A stretch of DNA of 64,000 nucleotides. Source: Pseudomonadota bacterium (GTDB taxonomy: Bacteria > Pseudomonadota > Alphaproteobacteria > Rhizobiales > Phreatobacteraceae). Position 1 is the first letter of the stretch, and the number at the start of each line of letters is the position of its first letter. Where the stretch lies: the NCBI GenBank assembly GCA_020161695.1, contig JAIUOO010000003.1, positions 62,001 to 126,000 on the forward strand, written 5' to 3'. Shown in pieces: positions 54,287 through 64,000 of this stretch. Below the pieces are notes generated by a model. It saw only the letters and a list, made by a program, of their open reading frames with translations, ran no database searches and had not been told where the DNA came from. Both the position numbers and the translations under genes were made by a program.

Positions 54287-55090
54287 TCAGCGGGTCGGTT
54301 TTGGTTTGGCGAAACGGCCGGGGCCTTTCGGCTTCGGGCCTTGCCCCCCGCCGGCGTTCCGGCCCGGGTGCGGATGGGTCTTCATCTTCTTCGGCGCGGC
54401 ATCGGCACGGACGGGGCGCGGCGTCGCCGGCCGGACGAGCACGACATCGTCGGTCTCGGGCTCGTCCTCGGCGGCATCCTCGCCGTCCTCGTCGAATTCC
54501 TCGTCCTCGTCGTCCATGGCGCGACCGGCGGCCTTCGCCCGGCGCAGCGCCTCGCGGATGAGATCGTCGGTCAGCACGAGATGCGCCTCGCCGATCTCTT
54601 CGATGGGCAGCAGCACCTCGGCCGGCTCGTCGGCCTTGGCGTCGGTGCGCTTCAGCTTGGCCTTGGTGCCTTCCGACCCCAGCACAAAGCCGCGGAAACG
54701 CTTGCGGCCGTTCTGCGCCACGGCCATCTCGACCTTCGTCTCGTAGCCGGCCCAGCGGTCGAAATCGCTGGGGCGAACCAGCGGCCGGTCGATGCCCGGC
54801 GAGGAAATCTCAAGATTGTAGGCGGCGGCGATCGGGTCCTCGACGTCGAGCACCGGCGACAGCGCGCGGCTGGTCGCCTCGCAATCGTCGATAGTGAAAG
54901 TGCCGTCCGGCCGCTCGGCCATGATCTGCAGCGTCGAGCCGCCGGTCTGCGAGCCCGACAGGCGCACGCGCACCAGCCTGAAGCCGAGGCCCTCGAGCAC
55001 GGGCTCGACGATGGCAGCGACGCGCGCGGCCGCACCGGTCTCGACGATGAGACGCGTATCCTGGGTCAGGCGCGGTTCTTCCGCGGTCAA
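54287..55090 (-). CDS. rimP: Ribosome maturation factor RimP with long C-terminal extension
   Basis: A 267-residue RimP needed for maturation of the 30S subunit. The conserved core is residues 1-180 ([54 protein letters not shown]). Beyond it is an extension of about 85 residues: first acidic ([18 protein letters not shown]), then Pro/Lys/Gly-rich and basic, ending in KPKPTR. The start is a TTG at 55090 with GGAGCGCCGA upstream. It is first in the operon with nusA, ylxR and infB. The core is expected to function normally; the extension resembles tails seen in some other rhizobia. Confidence 0.92.
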   Translation of the reverse strand: MTAEEPRLTQDTRLIVETGAAARVAAIVEPVLEGLGFRLVRVRLSGSQTGGSTLQIMAERPDGTFTIDDCEATSRALSPVLDVEDPIAAAYNLEISSPGIDRPLVRPSDFDRWAGYETKVEMAVAQNGRKRFRGFVLGSEGTKAKLKRTDAKADEPAEVLLPIEEIGEAHLVLTDDLIREALRRAKAAGRAMDDEDEEFDEDGEDAAEDEPETDDVVLVRPATPRPVRADAAPKKMKTHPHPGRNAGGGQGPKPKGPGRFAKPKPTR

Positions 55091-55129
55091 TCGGCGCTCC
55101 GAAGATTGAGCCCTCGCGGCGGCCGATGC

Positions 55130-55160
55130 AAAAAGAGCGGGCCCCCGAAGGAACCCACTC
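55130..55160 (-). terminator. Terminator between TIGR02300 gene and rimP
   Basis: On the minus strand GAGTGGGTTCC-TTCG-GGGGCCCGCTC followed by TTTTT. It lies 113 bases beyond the TIGR02300 stop and 40 bases before rimP, so it separates the two units unless it acts as an attenuator of the rimP operon. Confidence 0.75.
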
Positions 55161-55273
55161 TCACGATAGCCATCGATGAGGGTGCATGTGACTGAAGTCG
55201 CGCTTCACATACGCCCTGGCGCGCCATTCCGCAAGAGGCGGCCGGAACGGAAGGCCCGCTCCGGCATCGGGCC

Positions 55274-55696
55274 TCACTGCTCGTCGTCGTCGTCGCCGGC
55301 GTCGCCGATCAGGTCCGAGACGTCGCCGCCGTCCTCGTCCTCGTCTTCCTCGAGGAAGGTGTCGTCGTCATCGTCGCCGGTGTCTTCCACCTCGACGTCG
55401 ACGTCGTCATCAACCGGTGCGCCCTTGGCCGGCGCCGATTCTTCCTGATCGGCCTCTTCGAGGCTGACGAGCTCGGCGTCTTCGGCCTCGATTTCGGTTT
55501 CCTCGTCGGCCGGCTTCGGAGCGGCCTTGGCCGCAGCCGCGGCCGCAGCGGACGAACCGCGACGTGCCGGCTCGAACATCGCACGCTGCAGCACCTCGCC
55601 CGTATAGGGCGAGACGATGGGGTCGCGGTTCAGGTCGTAGAATTTCTTGCCGGTCGTGGGGCAGATACGCTTCACGCCGAGTTCGGGTCTCGCCAC
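55274..55696 (-). CDS. TIGR02300 family protein
   Basis: A 140-residue protein conserved next to aroA in many alphaproteobacteria, function unknown. The N-terminal 50 residues are conserved (GVKRICPTTGKKFYDLNRDP, IVSPYTGEVL) and resemble a small zinc-ribbon-like or nucleic-acid-binding module, although only one Cys is seen. The C-terminal two thirds is acidic and low complexity (EDTGDDDDDTFLEEDEDEDG) and surely disordered. The start is a GTG at 55696 with AAGGAG upstream, matching the family opening ARPELG. Divergent from aroA across 135 bases. Probably cytoplasmic. Confidence 0.88.
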   Translation of the reverse strand: MARPELGVKRICPTTGKKFYDLNRDPIVSPYTGEVLQRAMFEPARRGSSAAAAAAAKAAPKPADEETEIEAEDAELVSLEEADQEESAPAKGAPVDDDVDVEVEDTGDDDDDTFLEEDEDEDGGDVSDLIGDAGDDDDEQ

Positions 55697-55825
55697 GTGC
55701 GGACTCCTTGAAGAGTAGTCGGACTGTGTCTGGAAGGCGGTGAGTTGGACGCACAGCCCCCGCTTGTCAAGAGGCTTGCGGCGCGGGATAGAGCGCAGCT
55801 TGAGAGTTTTGTCGAGAATGGGTGA

Positions 55826-57797
<1,972 letters not shown>

Positions 57798-57801
<4 letters not shown>

Positions 57802-58163
57802 CGCCCTTCGGCGCCCGCGTGCGCGGCTTGCGCGAGGAGAAGGGCGCCACCCTCACCGCCATGGCCGAGGCCATCGGCGTTTCCGCCGCCTATCTCTCGG
57901 CGCTGGAACACGGCAAGCGCGGACGTCCGAGCTGGTATCTGGTCCAGCGCATCATCGCCTATTTCGGCATCATCTGGGACGATGCCGAGGAACTGGCCAA
58001 ACTCGCCGAAATCTCCCATCCGCGCATCGTCATCGACACGTCCGGTCTGTCGCCGCAGGCGACCGAACTCGCCAACCTGCTGGCGCGCCGCGTCTCGCTG
58101 CTCTCCGACGAGGAGATCGCCGAACTGCTCTTCGTGCTGAAGTCCAAGCTGCCGGGACGCTGA
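57798..58163 (+). CDS. XRE family transcriptional regulator
   Basis: A 121-residue DNA-binding protein with an N-terminal helix-turn-helix ([39 protein letters not shown], about residues 6-45) and a C-terminal helical part ending in [19 protein letters not shown]. The product is of a kind widespread in Rhizobiales, target unknown. Its ATG overlaps the cmk stop (ATGA), so it is the third gene of a translationally coupled aroA-cmk-xre unit and its level should follow that of cmk. No operator palindrome is obvious near aroA. It ends four bases before the convergent hydrolase gene. Confidence 0.88.
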
Positions 58164-58167
58164 AGGC

Positions 58168-59190
58168 TCAGAGCCCCTTCAGGAAGGCGACGGTCCGCTC
58201 CAGCGCCATCTGCCCGTCCGCATTGTCCAGGTTGAACTGATATTCGTGCGGCAGGGCCGGCTTGTGGTCCGCCGGGAAGAACAACCGCTCCACCCTCGCC
58301 CCCAGTCCCTCCAGCCGCCTTGCCAGCGCGACCGACTGGGGCGCCAGCGGATCGCCGTTGCCGGCCGAGACGAACGCCGGCGGAAAGGCCGCGGTCAGAT
58401 GGTCCGTCACGTCCATGCGCCGGAAGACCGGGTCGGACAGGAAGTCCTTCCGGCCGCTATAGGCCCAGAGGACGGTGTGGACGAACCAGCCGCCGAGCCC
58501 GCCGCCGCGCGCGGCCTCGATGTCGTAACCGCCGCAGAACAACAGTGTGCCGATGATCTGCCGACGCTCGATGCCCGGCGTGATGTCTACCGCCCGCGCA
58601 TAGTCAGGCGAGCTGATGACGGCGGCGGTCTGCGCCGCGATCTGCGCGCCGGCGGAATCGCCAGCCAGCACGATGCGGCCGGGATCGATGCGATAGGCGG
58701 CCGCCCGCGCGCTGAGATGGGCCAGCGCCCCCATCGCCTGGCGCACCGGCGTCGGATAGCGCGCCTCCGGGGCGATGGAATATTGCACCGAGACGACCGT
58801 GAAGCCGCGCGCTGCCAGAATGCGCGCATAGGGGCCGATCTGCGCCTTGTCGCCGGACACCCAGCCGCCGCCATGGATCCAGACGATGGTGGTCAGCGGC
58901 GCGGTGCCTTCCTGCGGATGATAGATGTCGAGCCGACCGTCGGGATCGCGCGGGTCGTAGGCGACATCGATATGGGCGGCGATGCCGGTGGGAATGTGCT
59001 TCTGCAACGCCGCGACAGTGCGCGCATCGCCGATGCCGAACACCGCGCGGACCAGCAACGCTCCCGGCCAGGGGCTGACCTGAAAGCCCGCATAGACGAC
59101 AAGAGCAAGAACCAGCGGCACCGCGGCGATGCGCGCGAGCCGCCGGCCAACCCGGCGAGGCTTCGCCGTGACTTCCGCGCCGCCGGTCAT
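58168..59190 (-). CDS. Membrane-anchored alpha/beta hydrolase (esterase/lipase)
   Basis: A 340-residue hydrolase of the hormone-sensitive lipase-like group. A membrane segment at about residues 18-40 (ARIAAVPLVLALVVYAGFQV) is followed by a periplasmic catalytic domain: the oxyanion motif IWIHGGGWVSGDK, the nucleophile elbow LAGDSAGAQ and a late HKPALPHEYQF region with the catalytic His. It should hydrolyse short or medium acyl esters. The ATG at 59190 overlaps the stop of the upstream methyltransferase gene (ATGA), indicating translational coupling. The longer upstream frame lies within that gene and is rejected. It converges with the XRE gene. Confidence 0.85.
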   Translation of the reverse strand: MTGGAEVTAKPRRVGRRLARIAAVPLVLALVVYAGFQVSPWPGALLVRAVFGIGDARTVAALQKHIPTGIAAHIDVAYDPRDPDGRLDIYHPQEGTAPLTTIVWIHGGGWVSGDKAQIGPYARILAARGFTVVSVQYSIAPEARYPTPVRQAMGALAHLSARAAAYRIDPGRIVLAGDSAGAQIAAQTAAVISSPDYARAVDITPGIERRQIIGTLLFCGGYDIEAARGGGLGGWFVHTVLWAYSGRKDFLSDPVFRRMDVTDHLTAAFPPAFVSAGNGDPLAPQSVALARRLEGLGARVERLFFPADHKPALPHEYQFNLDNADGQMALERTVAFLKGL

Positions 59191-59948
59191 GGCGACATCC
59201 CGGTATGCCGCATCGCCGCCTGCTCGCGCGCGGCGGGGGTCGGCTGAAGCACCGGCCTGAAGATGCGGACGCTGTCCTCGCGCCTGACCGCAGCCGGCCG
59301 GTAGACCTGCTTGGTCGCCTCGACCAGATGCACCCCGGCAAAGGGCAGCGACAGGGCGGAGCCCATCCGCTCCCAGGCGATCGCCGAGCCGAGGATCAGC
59401 GATTTCTTCAGCGGCGGCACCCACAGCGCCTGGCTCCAGGCGACCGGGGTGAACGAGGACTGCCGCATCAGCTCGGTGAGCTGGCGCGCCGAATAGGGCC
59501 GGCCCTGCCCGAACGGCGTGTTGTCCCGCTGGGCCCACAGGCCCCGGCGGTTCGGCACCACGGCCAGCACGCGGCCGCCAGCCGCCAGCACCCGCCAGGC
59601 TTCGCTGAGCAGCGCCTGCACGTCGTCGGACACTTCCAGCGCGTGGACGATGAGCAGCCGGTCAACCGCCGCGTCGGGCAGCGGCAGCATGTGGTCCTCG
59701 ACCAGCACGGAGCGGCACGGGCGGGCGGTCGGCCAGTGGATCACGCCCTGCTGCGCCGGCATGAAGGCGAGCGAACGGTCGGGCTCGTCGCGAAACAGGC
59801 CGAGATAGGGCGTGCAATAGCCGAGCCCCACCGTCGTCATGCCCCTTGCCGAAGGCCAGTGCGTGCGGATGGCGCGGCTCACCATCCGGCGCGCGACGGT
59901 GCCGAGTTGCGAGGTGTAGAAGGCGCGAAGGTCGATGACGTCGGACAA
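59187..59948 (-). CDS. Class I SAM-dependent methyltransferase
   Basis: A 253-residue methyltransferase-fold protein. The usual GxGxG motif I is weak (TTVGLGYCTPYLGLF), but the motif IV region VLVEDHMLPLPDAAVDRLLI, with the Asp after the SAM strand, and WRVLAAGGRVLAVVPNRRGL, the post-motif III helix and strand, are clear. This form, paired divergently with gloB, is conserved in alphaproteobacteria, substrate unknown. The start is a TTG at 59948 (MSDVIDLRAFY), with no strong ribosome site. It is first of a two-gene unit with the hydrolase. Confidence 0.8.
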   Translation of the reverse strand: MSDVIDLRAFYTSQLGTVARRMVSRAIRTHWPSARGMTTVGLGYCTPYLGLFRDEPDRSLAFMPAQQGVIHWPTARPCRSVLVEDHMLPLPDAAVDRLLIVHALEVSDDVQALLSEAWRVLAAGGRVLAVVPNRRGLWAQRDNTPFGQGRPYSARQLTELMRQSSFTPVAWSQALWVPPLKKSLILGSAIAWERMGSALSLPFAGVHLVEATKQVYRPAAVRREDSVRIFRPVLQPTPAAREQAAMRHTGMSP

Positions 59949-60051
59949 GACCGGGCTGCTTCAGCGGTATCGGGCGGTCATTGGACAATGGATTGCCCGG
60001 GGGCGGCAGGCAATGTGATAAACGCGCACCTGTGAATGCCCGGAGAACGCC

Positions 60052-60819
60052 ATGACCGCCCAGACCCACCAGTTCATGTGCCTCAGCGACAATTTCGGCC
60101 TGCTGATCCACGATCCCGTCACCGGCAAGACGGCCGCGGTAGACGTGCCCGAGGCGGCGCCCGTGCTGGCCGCGGCGAAGGAAAAGGGCTGGACGATCAG
60201 CCACATCCTCGTCACCCATCATCACGCCGACCATGTGCAGGGTATCGCCGAGGTGAAGCAGGCGACCGGCGCCCGCGTGGTCGCCAACGGCGCCGACGCG
60301 CATCGCATCCCGCTGGTCGACGAGAAGGTCGCTCCCGGCGGCAAGGCGACGTTCGGCTCGCTGGCCGCCGACATCATCGACACGCCCGGTCACACGGTCG
60401 GGCACATCAACTATCATTTTCCCACCGATCGGATCCTCGCCTCCGGCGACACGCTGTTCTCGCTCGGCTGCGGGCGGCTGTTCGAGGGCACGCCGGGAGG
60501 GATGTGGGAGGCGCTCAAGGTGCTGCGCGCCCTGCCCGACGACACCAGGGTGTTCTGCGGCCATGAATACACCGCGTCCAACGCGAAATTCGCCGTGACG
60601 GCCGATCCGGACAATGCCGCGCTGAAGGCCCGGGCCGAAGAAGTCGCGAAACTGCGCGAGGCGGGCCTGCCGACCCTGCCCACCACGATCGGCCGGGAGA
60701 AGGCGACCAACCCCTTCCTGCGCGCCGACGATGCGGCCATCGCCGCGACGCTCGGCATGGCCGGCAGACCGGCCGCTGAAGTCTTCGCCGAACTGCGCGA
60801 GCGCAAGAACAAGGCGTGA
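60052..60819 (+). CDS. gloB: Hydroxyacylglutathione hydrolase (glyoxalase II)
   Basis: A 255-residue metallo-beta-lactamase-fold enzyme that hydrolyses S-lactoylglutathione, the second step of methylglyoxal detoxification. The metal-binding motif THHHADH (about residues 55-61) and the later His/Asp ligands (TPGHTVGHINYHF, SGDTLFSLGCGRLFEGTP, FCGHEYTASN) are all present. The C-terminal helical domain ends with GREKATNPFLRADD, the glutathione-binding segment. ATG at 60052 gives normal length. It is divergent from the methyltransferase gene and followed after 18 bases by a convergent small gene. Cytoplasmic. Confidence 0.93.
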   Translation: MTAQTHQFMCLSDNFGLLIHDPVTGKTAAVDVPEAAPVLAAAKEKGWTISHILVTHHHADHVQGIAEVKQATGARVVANGADAHRIPLVDEKVAPGGKATFGSLAADIIDTPGHTVGHINYHFPTDRILASGDTLFSLGCGRLFEGTPGGMWEALKVLRALPDDTRVFCGHEYTASNAKFAVTADPDNAALKARAEEVAKLREAGLPTLPTTIGREKATNPFLRADDAAIAATLGMAGRPAAEVFAELRERKNKA

Positions 60820-60837
60820 GGCGACGGGCAGCCGGCG

Positions 60838-61083
60838 TCAGAAATCGACGGCGATGCCCCCGACCTCCCAGTCGTCGTAGCGGACCGGATCGGCGCCGCC
60901 GCGCCCATGCAATTCGGCACTGGCGGCCAATTCCCTCGCCTTGGCGTCGAGCGCCGCACGCCGCTCGGCAGCCTCGGCCAGCGCGCGCTTGGCGGCCTCC
61001 GGAAGCACTTTCCTCGGCGTTTCGATGGCGGCCGACGGCGCATCGACCGCAACGGCGGTGGTGAAGACGGGCTTGTCGCTCAT
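60838..61083 (-). CDS. DUF1674 protein, succinate dehydrogenase assembly factor 4-like
   Basis: An 81-residue protein of the DUF1674/SDHAF4 family. The conserved C-terminus GRGGADPVRYDDWEVGGIAVDF (given here as a family mark: GGADPVRYDDWE, then GIAVDF) is diagnostic; the mitochondrial relatives bind the flavoprotein subunit of succinate dehydrogenase and aid its assembly. The N-terminal part is helical and charged (AKRALAEAAERRAALDAKA). ATG at 61083; the longer frame to 61176 is not supported. It is convergent with gloB, and its promoter must lie in the 113 bases shared with the tRNA-Leu promoter. Confidence 0.85.
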   Translation of the reverse strand: MSDKPVFTTAVAVDAPSAAIETPRKVLPEAAKRALAEAAERRAALDAKARELAASAELHGRGGADPVRYDDWEVGGIAVDF

Positions 61084-61157
61084 GGCCCCGAGAAACGCCC
61101 GGCAAGGCGCGGAGTCAACTCCCGAAGGCGTGAGGCCAGCGGATGGAGCCTGGTGTG

Positions 61158-61185
61158 TTGACCGCCCGGGGGCCATGGCTATAGT
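61158..61185 (+). promoter_or_regulatory. Promoter of tRNA-Leu
   Basis: TTGACC at 61158-61163, a 16-base spacer and TATAGT at 61180-61185, a good sigma-70 type match. The -10 element ends 11 bases before the first base of the tRNA. Confidence 0.8.
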
Positions 61186-61196
61186 CCGCGCCCGTT

Positions 61197-61281
61197 GCCC
61201 CTATGGCGGAATTGGTAGACGCGCTCGACTCAAAATCGAGTTCCGCAAGGAGTGCTGGTTCGATCCCGGCTAGGGGCACCA
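61197..61281 (+). tRNA. tRNA-Leu (anticodon CAA)
   Basis: An 85-base tRNA including an encoded CCA. The acceptor stem pairs GCCCCTA with TAGGGGC; the anticodon stem is CTCGA/TCGAG around the loop CTCAAAA, giving anticodon CAA for UUG codons. A long variable arm (TTCCGCAAGGAGT) marks it as a class II leucine tRNA, and the T arm reads GCTGG-TTCGATC-CCGGC. It is immediately upstream of an integrase gene, and its 3' part is the likely attachment site of the element that follows. Confidence 0.97.
61259..61281 (+). mobile_element. Probable attL site of an integrated element (3' end of tRNA-Leu)
   Basis: Tyrosine integrases of the P4 type usually recombine at the 3' end of a tRNA gene and restore it. 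The integrase gene begins 175 bases downstream in the same orientation, so the T arm and acceptor stem are the probable left boundary. The matching attR must lie to the right of the window; it is not seen here. The 175 bases between hold no gene that I can identify. Confidence 0.6.
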
Positions 61282-61456
61282 CTAACCCATCCACCAGTCT
61301 CCGGGATGGCCCTCCGATCAAAAGGAAGCGCAGGCTTTTTGGCATTTTCGCCGCCAACGTGGTCCGCCTCCCTCCATTGACATCCGAGACATTCGTTGGC
61401 CTTCTCACGCGCATCAAGCCAACAGGCTCTGATTTGCGAGCCAACGCGAGGCCATC

Positions 61457-62683
61457 ATGGCGCTGACCGATGTGCAGATCCGGAATGCGAAAGCGGCCGG
61501 TCGCCTGGTCAAACTCTCTGATGGTGGTGGCCTTCAGCTCCACGTGACAGCAGAGGGGTCGAAGCTCTGGCGGCTGGCTTATCGCTTCAACGGCAAGCAG
61601 AAGAAGCTCGCGATCGGCCGGTATCCTGAGATCAGCCTTCAGGACGCGCGGGAGCGGCGGGCCGCTGCGAAGGACCAGCTTGCCAGGGGCGAGGACCCGA
61701 GCGTTCTGAAGAAGGTCGCGAAGCTGGCCAATAGGGAAGCGGCCGGCAATACGTTCTCGCTTGTCGCGGACGACCTGATCGCCAAGAAGCGGCGCGAGGG
61801 CAAGGCGGAGATCACGATCTCGAAAAACGAGTGGCTGTTGAGCTTCGCCCGGCCGGACCTCGGCAATCGTCCGATCTCGCAGATTTCGTCGGCGGAGGTG
61901 CTTGGCGTTCTACAGGCCGTGGAGCGCCGCCAGAAGTTCGACACGGCGCTACGGTTGCGGTCCATCATCGGAGAGGTCTTTCGGCTGGCCATCGCCACTG
62001 CGCGCGCCGAGAATGACCCCACAGTCGCGCTGCGCGGCGCGCTGACCATCCCAAAGGCAAAGAGCCGTGCCGCGATCACCGACGCCAAGCAGGTCGGCGG
62101 CCTGATGCGCGCCATAGAAGGCTTTGATGGGCAGGCCACGACGCGAGCAGCTTTGCAGCTCATGGCGTTGCTGTTCCCCCGGCCGGGTGAATTGCGCCTC
62201 GCCGAATGGAAAGAGTTCGACATCGAGGCGGCTGTATGGACCATCCCGGCCGCGCGCACGAAGATGCGCCGCGAGCACCGCATTCCCCTTGCCCGCCAGG
62301 CGGTCGAGATCCTGAAGGCTCTCCACCCCATAACCGGGCATGGCGTTGGCGGCCTCGTCTTCCCCGGTGTGCGTGTCGTCACGCGGCCAATCAGCGAAAA
62401 CACGATGAACGGCGCGCTGCGCCGGCTCGGCTATGACCCCGATCAGATGACAGCGCACGGGTTCCGCGCCATGGCGGCGACCCTGCTGAATGAGAGTGGC
62501 AAATGGTCGCCCGACGCTATCGAACGCGCGCTCGCTCATCAGGATGAGAATGAAGTTCGGCGCGCCTACGTCCGCGGCGCCTACTGGGACGAGCGCGTTA
62601 GGATGGCTCAGGCATGGGCCGACCATCTTGATGAATTGAGGGACGGCGCGAAGGTGTTGCCCTTCCCGAAATCGGCGGGATGA
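61457..62683 (+). CDS. int: Tyrosine recombinase/integrase (P4 type, DUF4102 N-terminal domain)
   Basis: A 408-residue site-specific recombinase. The N-terminal DUF4102 domain (ALTDVQIRNAKAAGRLVKLS, FNGKQKKLAIGRYPEISLQDA) binds arm sites; the SAM-like core-binding domain is about residues 95-190; the catalytic domain carries Arg in FPRPGELRLAEW, His and Arg in MTAHGFRAMAAT, a further His in ALAHQDENEV and the likely nucleophile Tyr in RRAYVRGAYW. All parts are intact, so it should be active. The ATG at 61457 opens with the family start. Its place directly after tRNA-Leu identifies it as the integrase of an inserted island. Confidence 0.95.
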   Translation: MALTDVQIRNAKAAGRLVKLSDGGGLQLHVTAEGSKLWRLAYRFNGKQKKLAIGRYPEISLQDARERRAAAKDQLARGEDPSVLKKVAKLANREAAGNTFSLVADDLIAKKRREGKAEITISKNEWLLSFARPDLGNRPISQISSAEVLGVLQAVERRQKFDTALRLRSIIGEVFRLAIATARAENDPTVALRGALTIPKAKSRAAITDAKQVGGLMRAIEGFDGQATTRAALQLMALLFPRPGELRLAEWKEFDIEAAVWTIPAARTKMRREHRIPLARQAVEILKALHPITGHGVGGLVFPGVRVVTRPISENTMNGALRRLGYDPDQMTAHGFRAMAATLLNESGKWSPDAIERALAHQDENEVRRAYVRGAYWDERVRMAQAWADHLDELRDGAKVLPFPKSAG

Positions 62684-62761
62684 CCCGCTGATATAGCGGC
62701 CCGGCAAGCGTTGCAGCGCCGGCCGGGCCATCATCACCACATCGAGCCGGAGAGCCGACAG

Positions 62762-63505
62762 ATGACTACCTCCAAAATGCCCGACCGCCGCGCCGCGGTC
62801 AAAGGACTGGCTATGGCCGCAGTGATGGCAGTGCCGGCTTCAGCCAGCACATTGCATCCCGATGCCGAACTGCTGGCGTTACGCGAACCGCTTGAGCGGC
62901 TGGCAGCGGAGGAACGTGCCGCTGCCGTCGTGATGGTGGAGGCGCAGGACGCGGCCGCTCAGTTCGAACATGACCATCGGCCGCAAGCCCTCTTCGTGCA
63001 GCCGGCTGATGCGGATGATCTTCCTCCAGACCTACGGCAGCGGATCGACTGCTTTACGGTATCCCGCCAGCCTCCACGTCTCGCATATGGGCCCGACGCA
63101 GCATCCGCACTGCGTCCGAAACTGATTTCCCACGACCACGCGGTCGCCAACGGGCGCCCCTCGAAAATCGAGCATCGCGCCGCGGAGCGCATGCGGGAGA
63201 TCGTCGCGGCTCAGGAGCAGTTGGACGCAACGATTGAGGCCGCCGGCCTTGCGCGTGAGGCAGAGCGGGCGGAAGCCGAGCAATATCGGATCGCGAGCGA
63301 GTTGAACGTGCTCATTGACAGGGCTACGTCGCTACGGGCCACCACTCCGGCGGGCTTCCGGGTGAAGGCCATATCCGCCGCAGCATGCACCTCAGACACG
63401 GTAGAGAATTGGATCGCCAACCCGAGCGAGATCGCCAATAGCGCGTCCATCGAGATGGCATCCCTTCTGGCGGACATCATGGCTGCAGAAGTGCGGGGAT
63501 GGTGA
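62762..63505 (+). CDS. Hypothetical island protein with Tat-like signal
   Basis: A 247-residue protein of unknown function. The N-terminus MTTSKMPDRRAAVKGLAMAA.. has an Arg pair followed by a hydrophobic run ending in VPASAS, resembling a twin-arginine signal; similar small proteins occur in rhizobial islands and prophages. The mature part is helical and rich in Ala/Glu/Arg (LERLAAEERAAAVVMVEAQD, RMREIVAAQEQLDATIEAAG, REAERAEAEQYRIASELN), suggesting coiled coils. No enzymatic motif is visible. The start is set by GGAGAGCCGACAG. It follows the integrase gene after 78 bases that include a GC-rich hairpin, and is followed by another (63540-63560) without a T-tail. Confidence 0.6.
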   Translation: MTTSKMPDRRAAVKGLAMAAVMAVPASASTLHPDAELLALREPLERLAAEERAAAVVMVEAQDAAAQFEHDHRPQALFVQPADADDLPPDLRQRIDCFTVSRQPPRLAYGPDAASALRPKLISHDHAVANGRPSKIEHRAAERMREIVAAQEQLDATIEAAGLAREAERAEAEQYRIASELNVLIDRATSLRATTPAGFRVKAISAAACTSDTVENWIANPSEIANSASIEMASLLADIMAAEVRGW

Positions 63506-63578
63506 AGTTGTGCCGGCGGTTGCCGGCTGAGAAACAACCGGCCCGGCCTCGCGCCGGGCCAGCCTAGCGGAAACTACA

Positions 63579-64000
63579 ATGTCGAAGCGATATGTCTATG
63601 GCGATCAAGACCATATTCAAGCTCTGATCGACATTGTCGCGCCGATATTGCGCCGGCGCGATCTATTACGCCGGGAAACCCTAGATAGCCATCTCAGGCT
63701 CCGCCTAGACTATGCGCTCGATCAACTTTCAAGCGCCGCCGGGCGGCGGCGAGAGATGTGGCAAGAACGGAAAGCGCGAACGGCGCTGACGGCAATCCGG
63801 CGAACGCTGTCTTTCCTAGAAGGCGCGAAGCATCAGCCGTGCCACCCGCCTGCGGGCCATTCCTTGCCCTTTGACTGGGCCAATAAACCATTTCCGACCT
63901 TCGGCGACTGGCGGCAGCACATTGGACCAAGCCTCGATACAGTGGCCGCGACGATAGAAGACCAGATCGCGCCTTTGTCCCTCGAGGAAAAAGCTCGGTC
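63579..64000 (+). CDS. Hypothetical protein, partial (runs off window end)
   Basis: An open frame from the ATG at 63579 to the last base, at least 140 residues, with no stop. It begins MSKRYVYGDQDHIQALIDIV and continues with charged helical sequence (LRRRDLLRRETLDSHLRLRL) and a Trp/Pro-rich stretch (SLPFDWANKPFPTFGDWRQH). I recognise no family. Its base composition and codon use are less GC-biased than those of the core genes, which suits its place in an acquired element. The upstream sequence GCGGAAACTACA is not a clear ribosome site. The frame stays open over 420 bases, so it is probably a real gene. Confidence 0.55.
   Translation, partial: MSKRYVYGDQDHIQALIDIVAPILRRRDLLRRETLDSHLRLRLDYALDQLSSAAGRRREMWQERKARTALTAIRRTLSFLEGAKHQPCHPPAGHSLPFDWANKPFPTFGDWRQHIGPSLDTVAATIEDQIAPLSLEEKAR

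Overview
The window is G+C-rich, densely coded chromosomal DNA from an alphaproteobacterium, almost certainly a member of the Rhizobiales/Hyphomicrobiales. The evidence is the conserved order TIGR02300 protein-aroA-cmk, a CP4-like class II EPSP synthase, a methylsuccinyl-CoA dehydrogenase of the ethylmalonyl-CoA pathway, YlxR fused to an L7Ae-like domain between nusA and infB, an SDHAF4-like protein, and two families of short palindromic repeats typical of this order. I cannot name the genus from sequence alone. Nearly all of the window is ordinary core genome; a mobile element enters only in the last 2.7 kb.

Layout. 1-10.4 kb is a catabolic region: the N-terminal part of an ArgE-like deacetylase at the left edge, four paralogous M20D amidohydrolases with an enoyl-CoA hydratase between the third and fourth, then a Gfo/Idh/MocA oxidoreductase, a GMC flavoenzyme and a DenD-like NAD-dependent dehydrogenase. 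10.4-19 kb holds sfsA (with an in-frame palindromic repeat), a MaoC hydratase, kamA with a small YjdM/PhnA-like protein, pckA, a TadD-like TPR lipoprotein, a Tat-exported amine oxidase and a YiiX-like cysteine peptidase. 19-25 kb holds RraA, enoyl-CoA hydratase and alpha-methylacyl-CoA racemase genes, a thioredoxin-TPR protein, and ispG with an SDR gene.

25-33.8 kb has two methyl-accepting chemotaxis proteins flanking zur, bdhA-patatin, terB-like and ridA, then an EamA transporter. 33.9-42.6 kb has mcd, an orphan TRAP-type binding protein, a PLP gamma-synthase, a rhomboid protease, a membrane-anchored protein of unknown function, phhB, a candidate small RNA, a ProX-like deacylase and a TlpA-like thioredoxin. 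42.6-48.7 kb has argH, argG, a PAP2 phosphatase, yciB and an FAH-family hydrolase. 48.8-55.1 kb is the rimP-nusA-ylxR-infB operon. 55.3-61.1 kb has TIGR02300, aroA, cmk, an XRE regulator, a hydrolase/methyltransferase pair, gloB and sdhE4-like.

A tRNA-Leu(CAA) with a clear promoter lies at 61197-61281. It is followed by a P4-type tyrosine integrase and two unrecognised genes, the last running off the window: the left end of an integrated element whose cargo is outside the window.

The observations I would follow first are the candidate small RNA with an exposed CCCCTCC loop (41.2 kb), the palindromic element translated inside SfsA, the five-gene M20 cluster, the XRE regulator translationally coupled to cmk, and the tRNA-Leu element.
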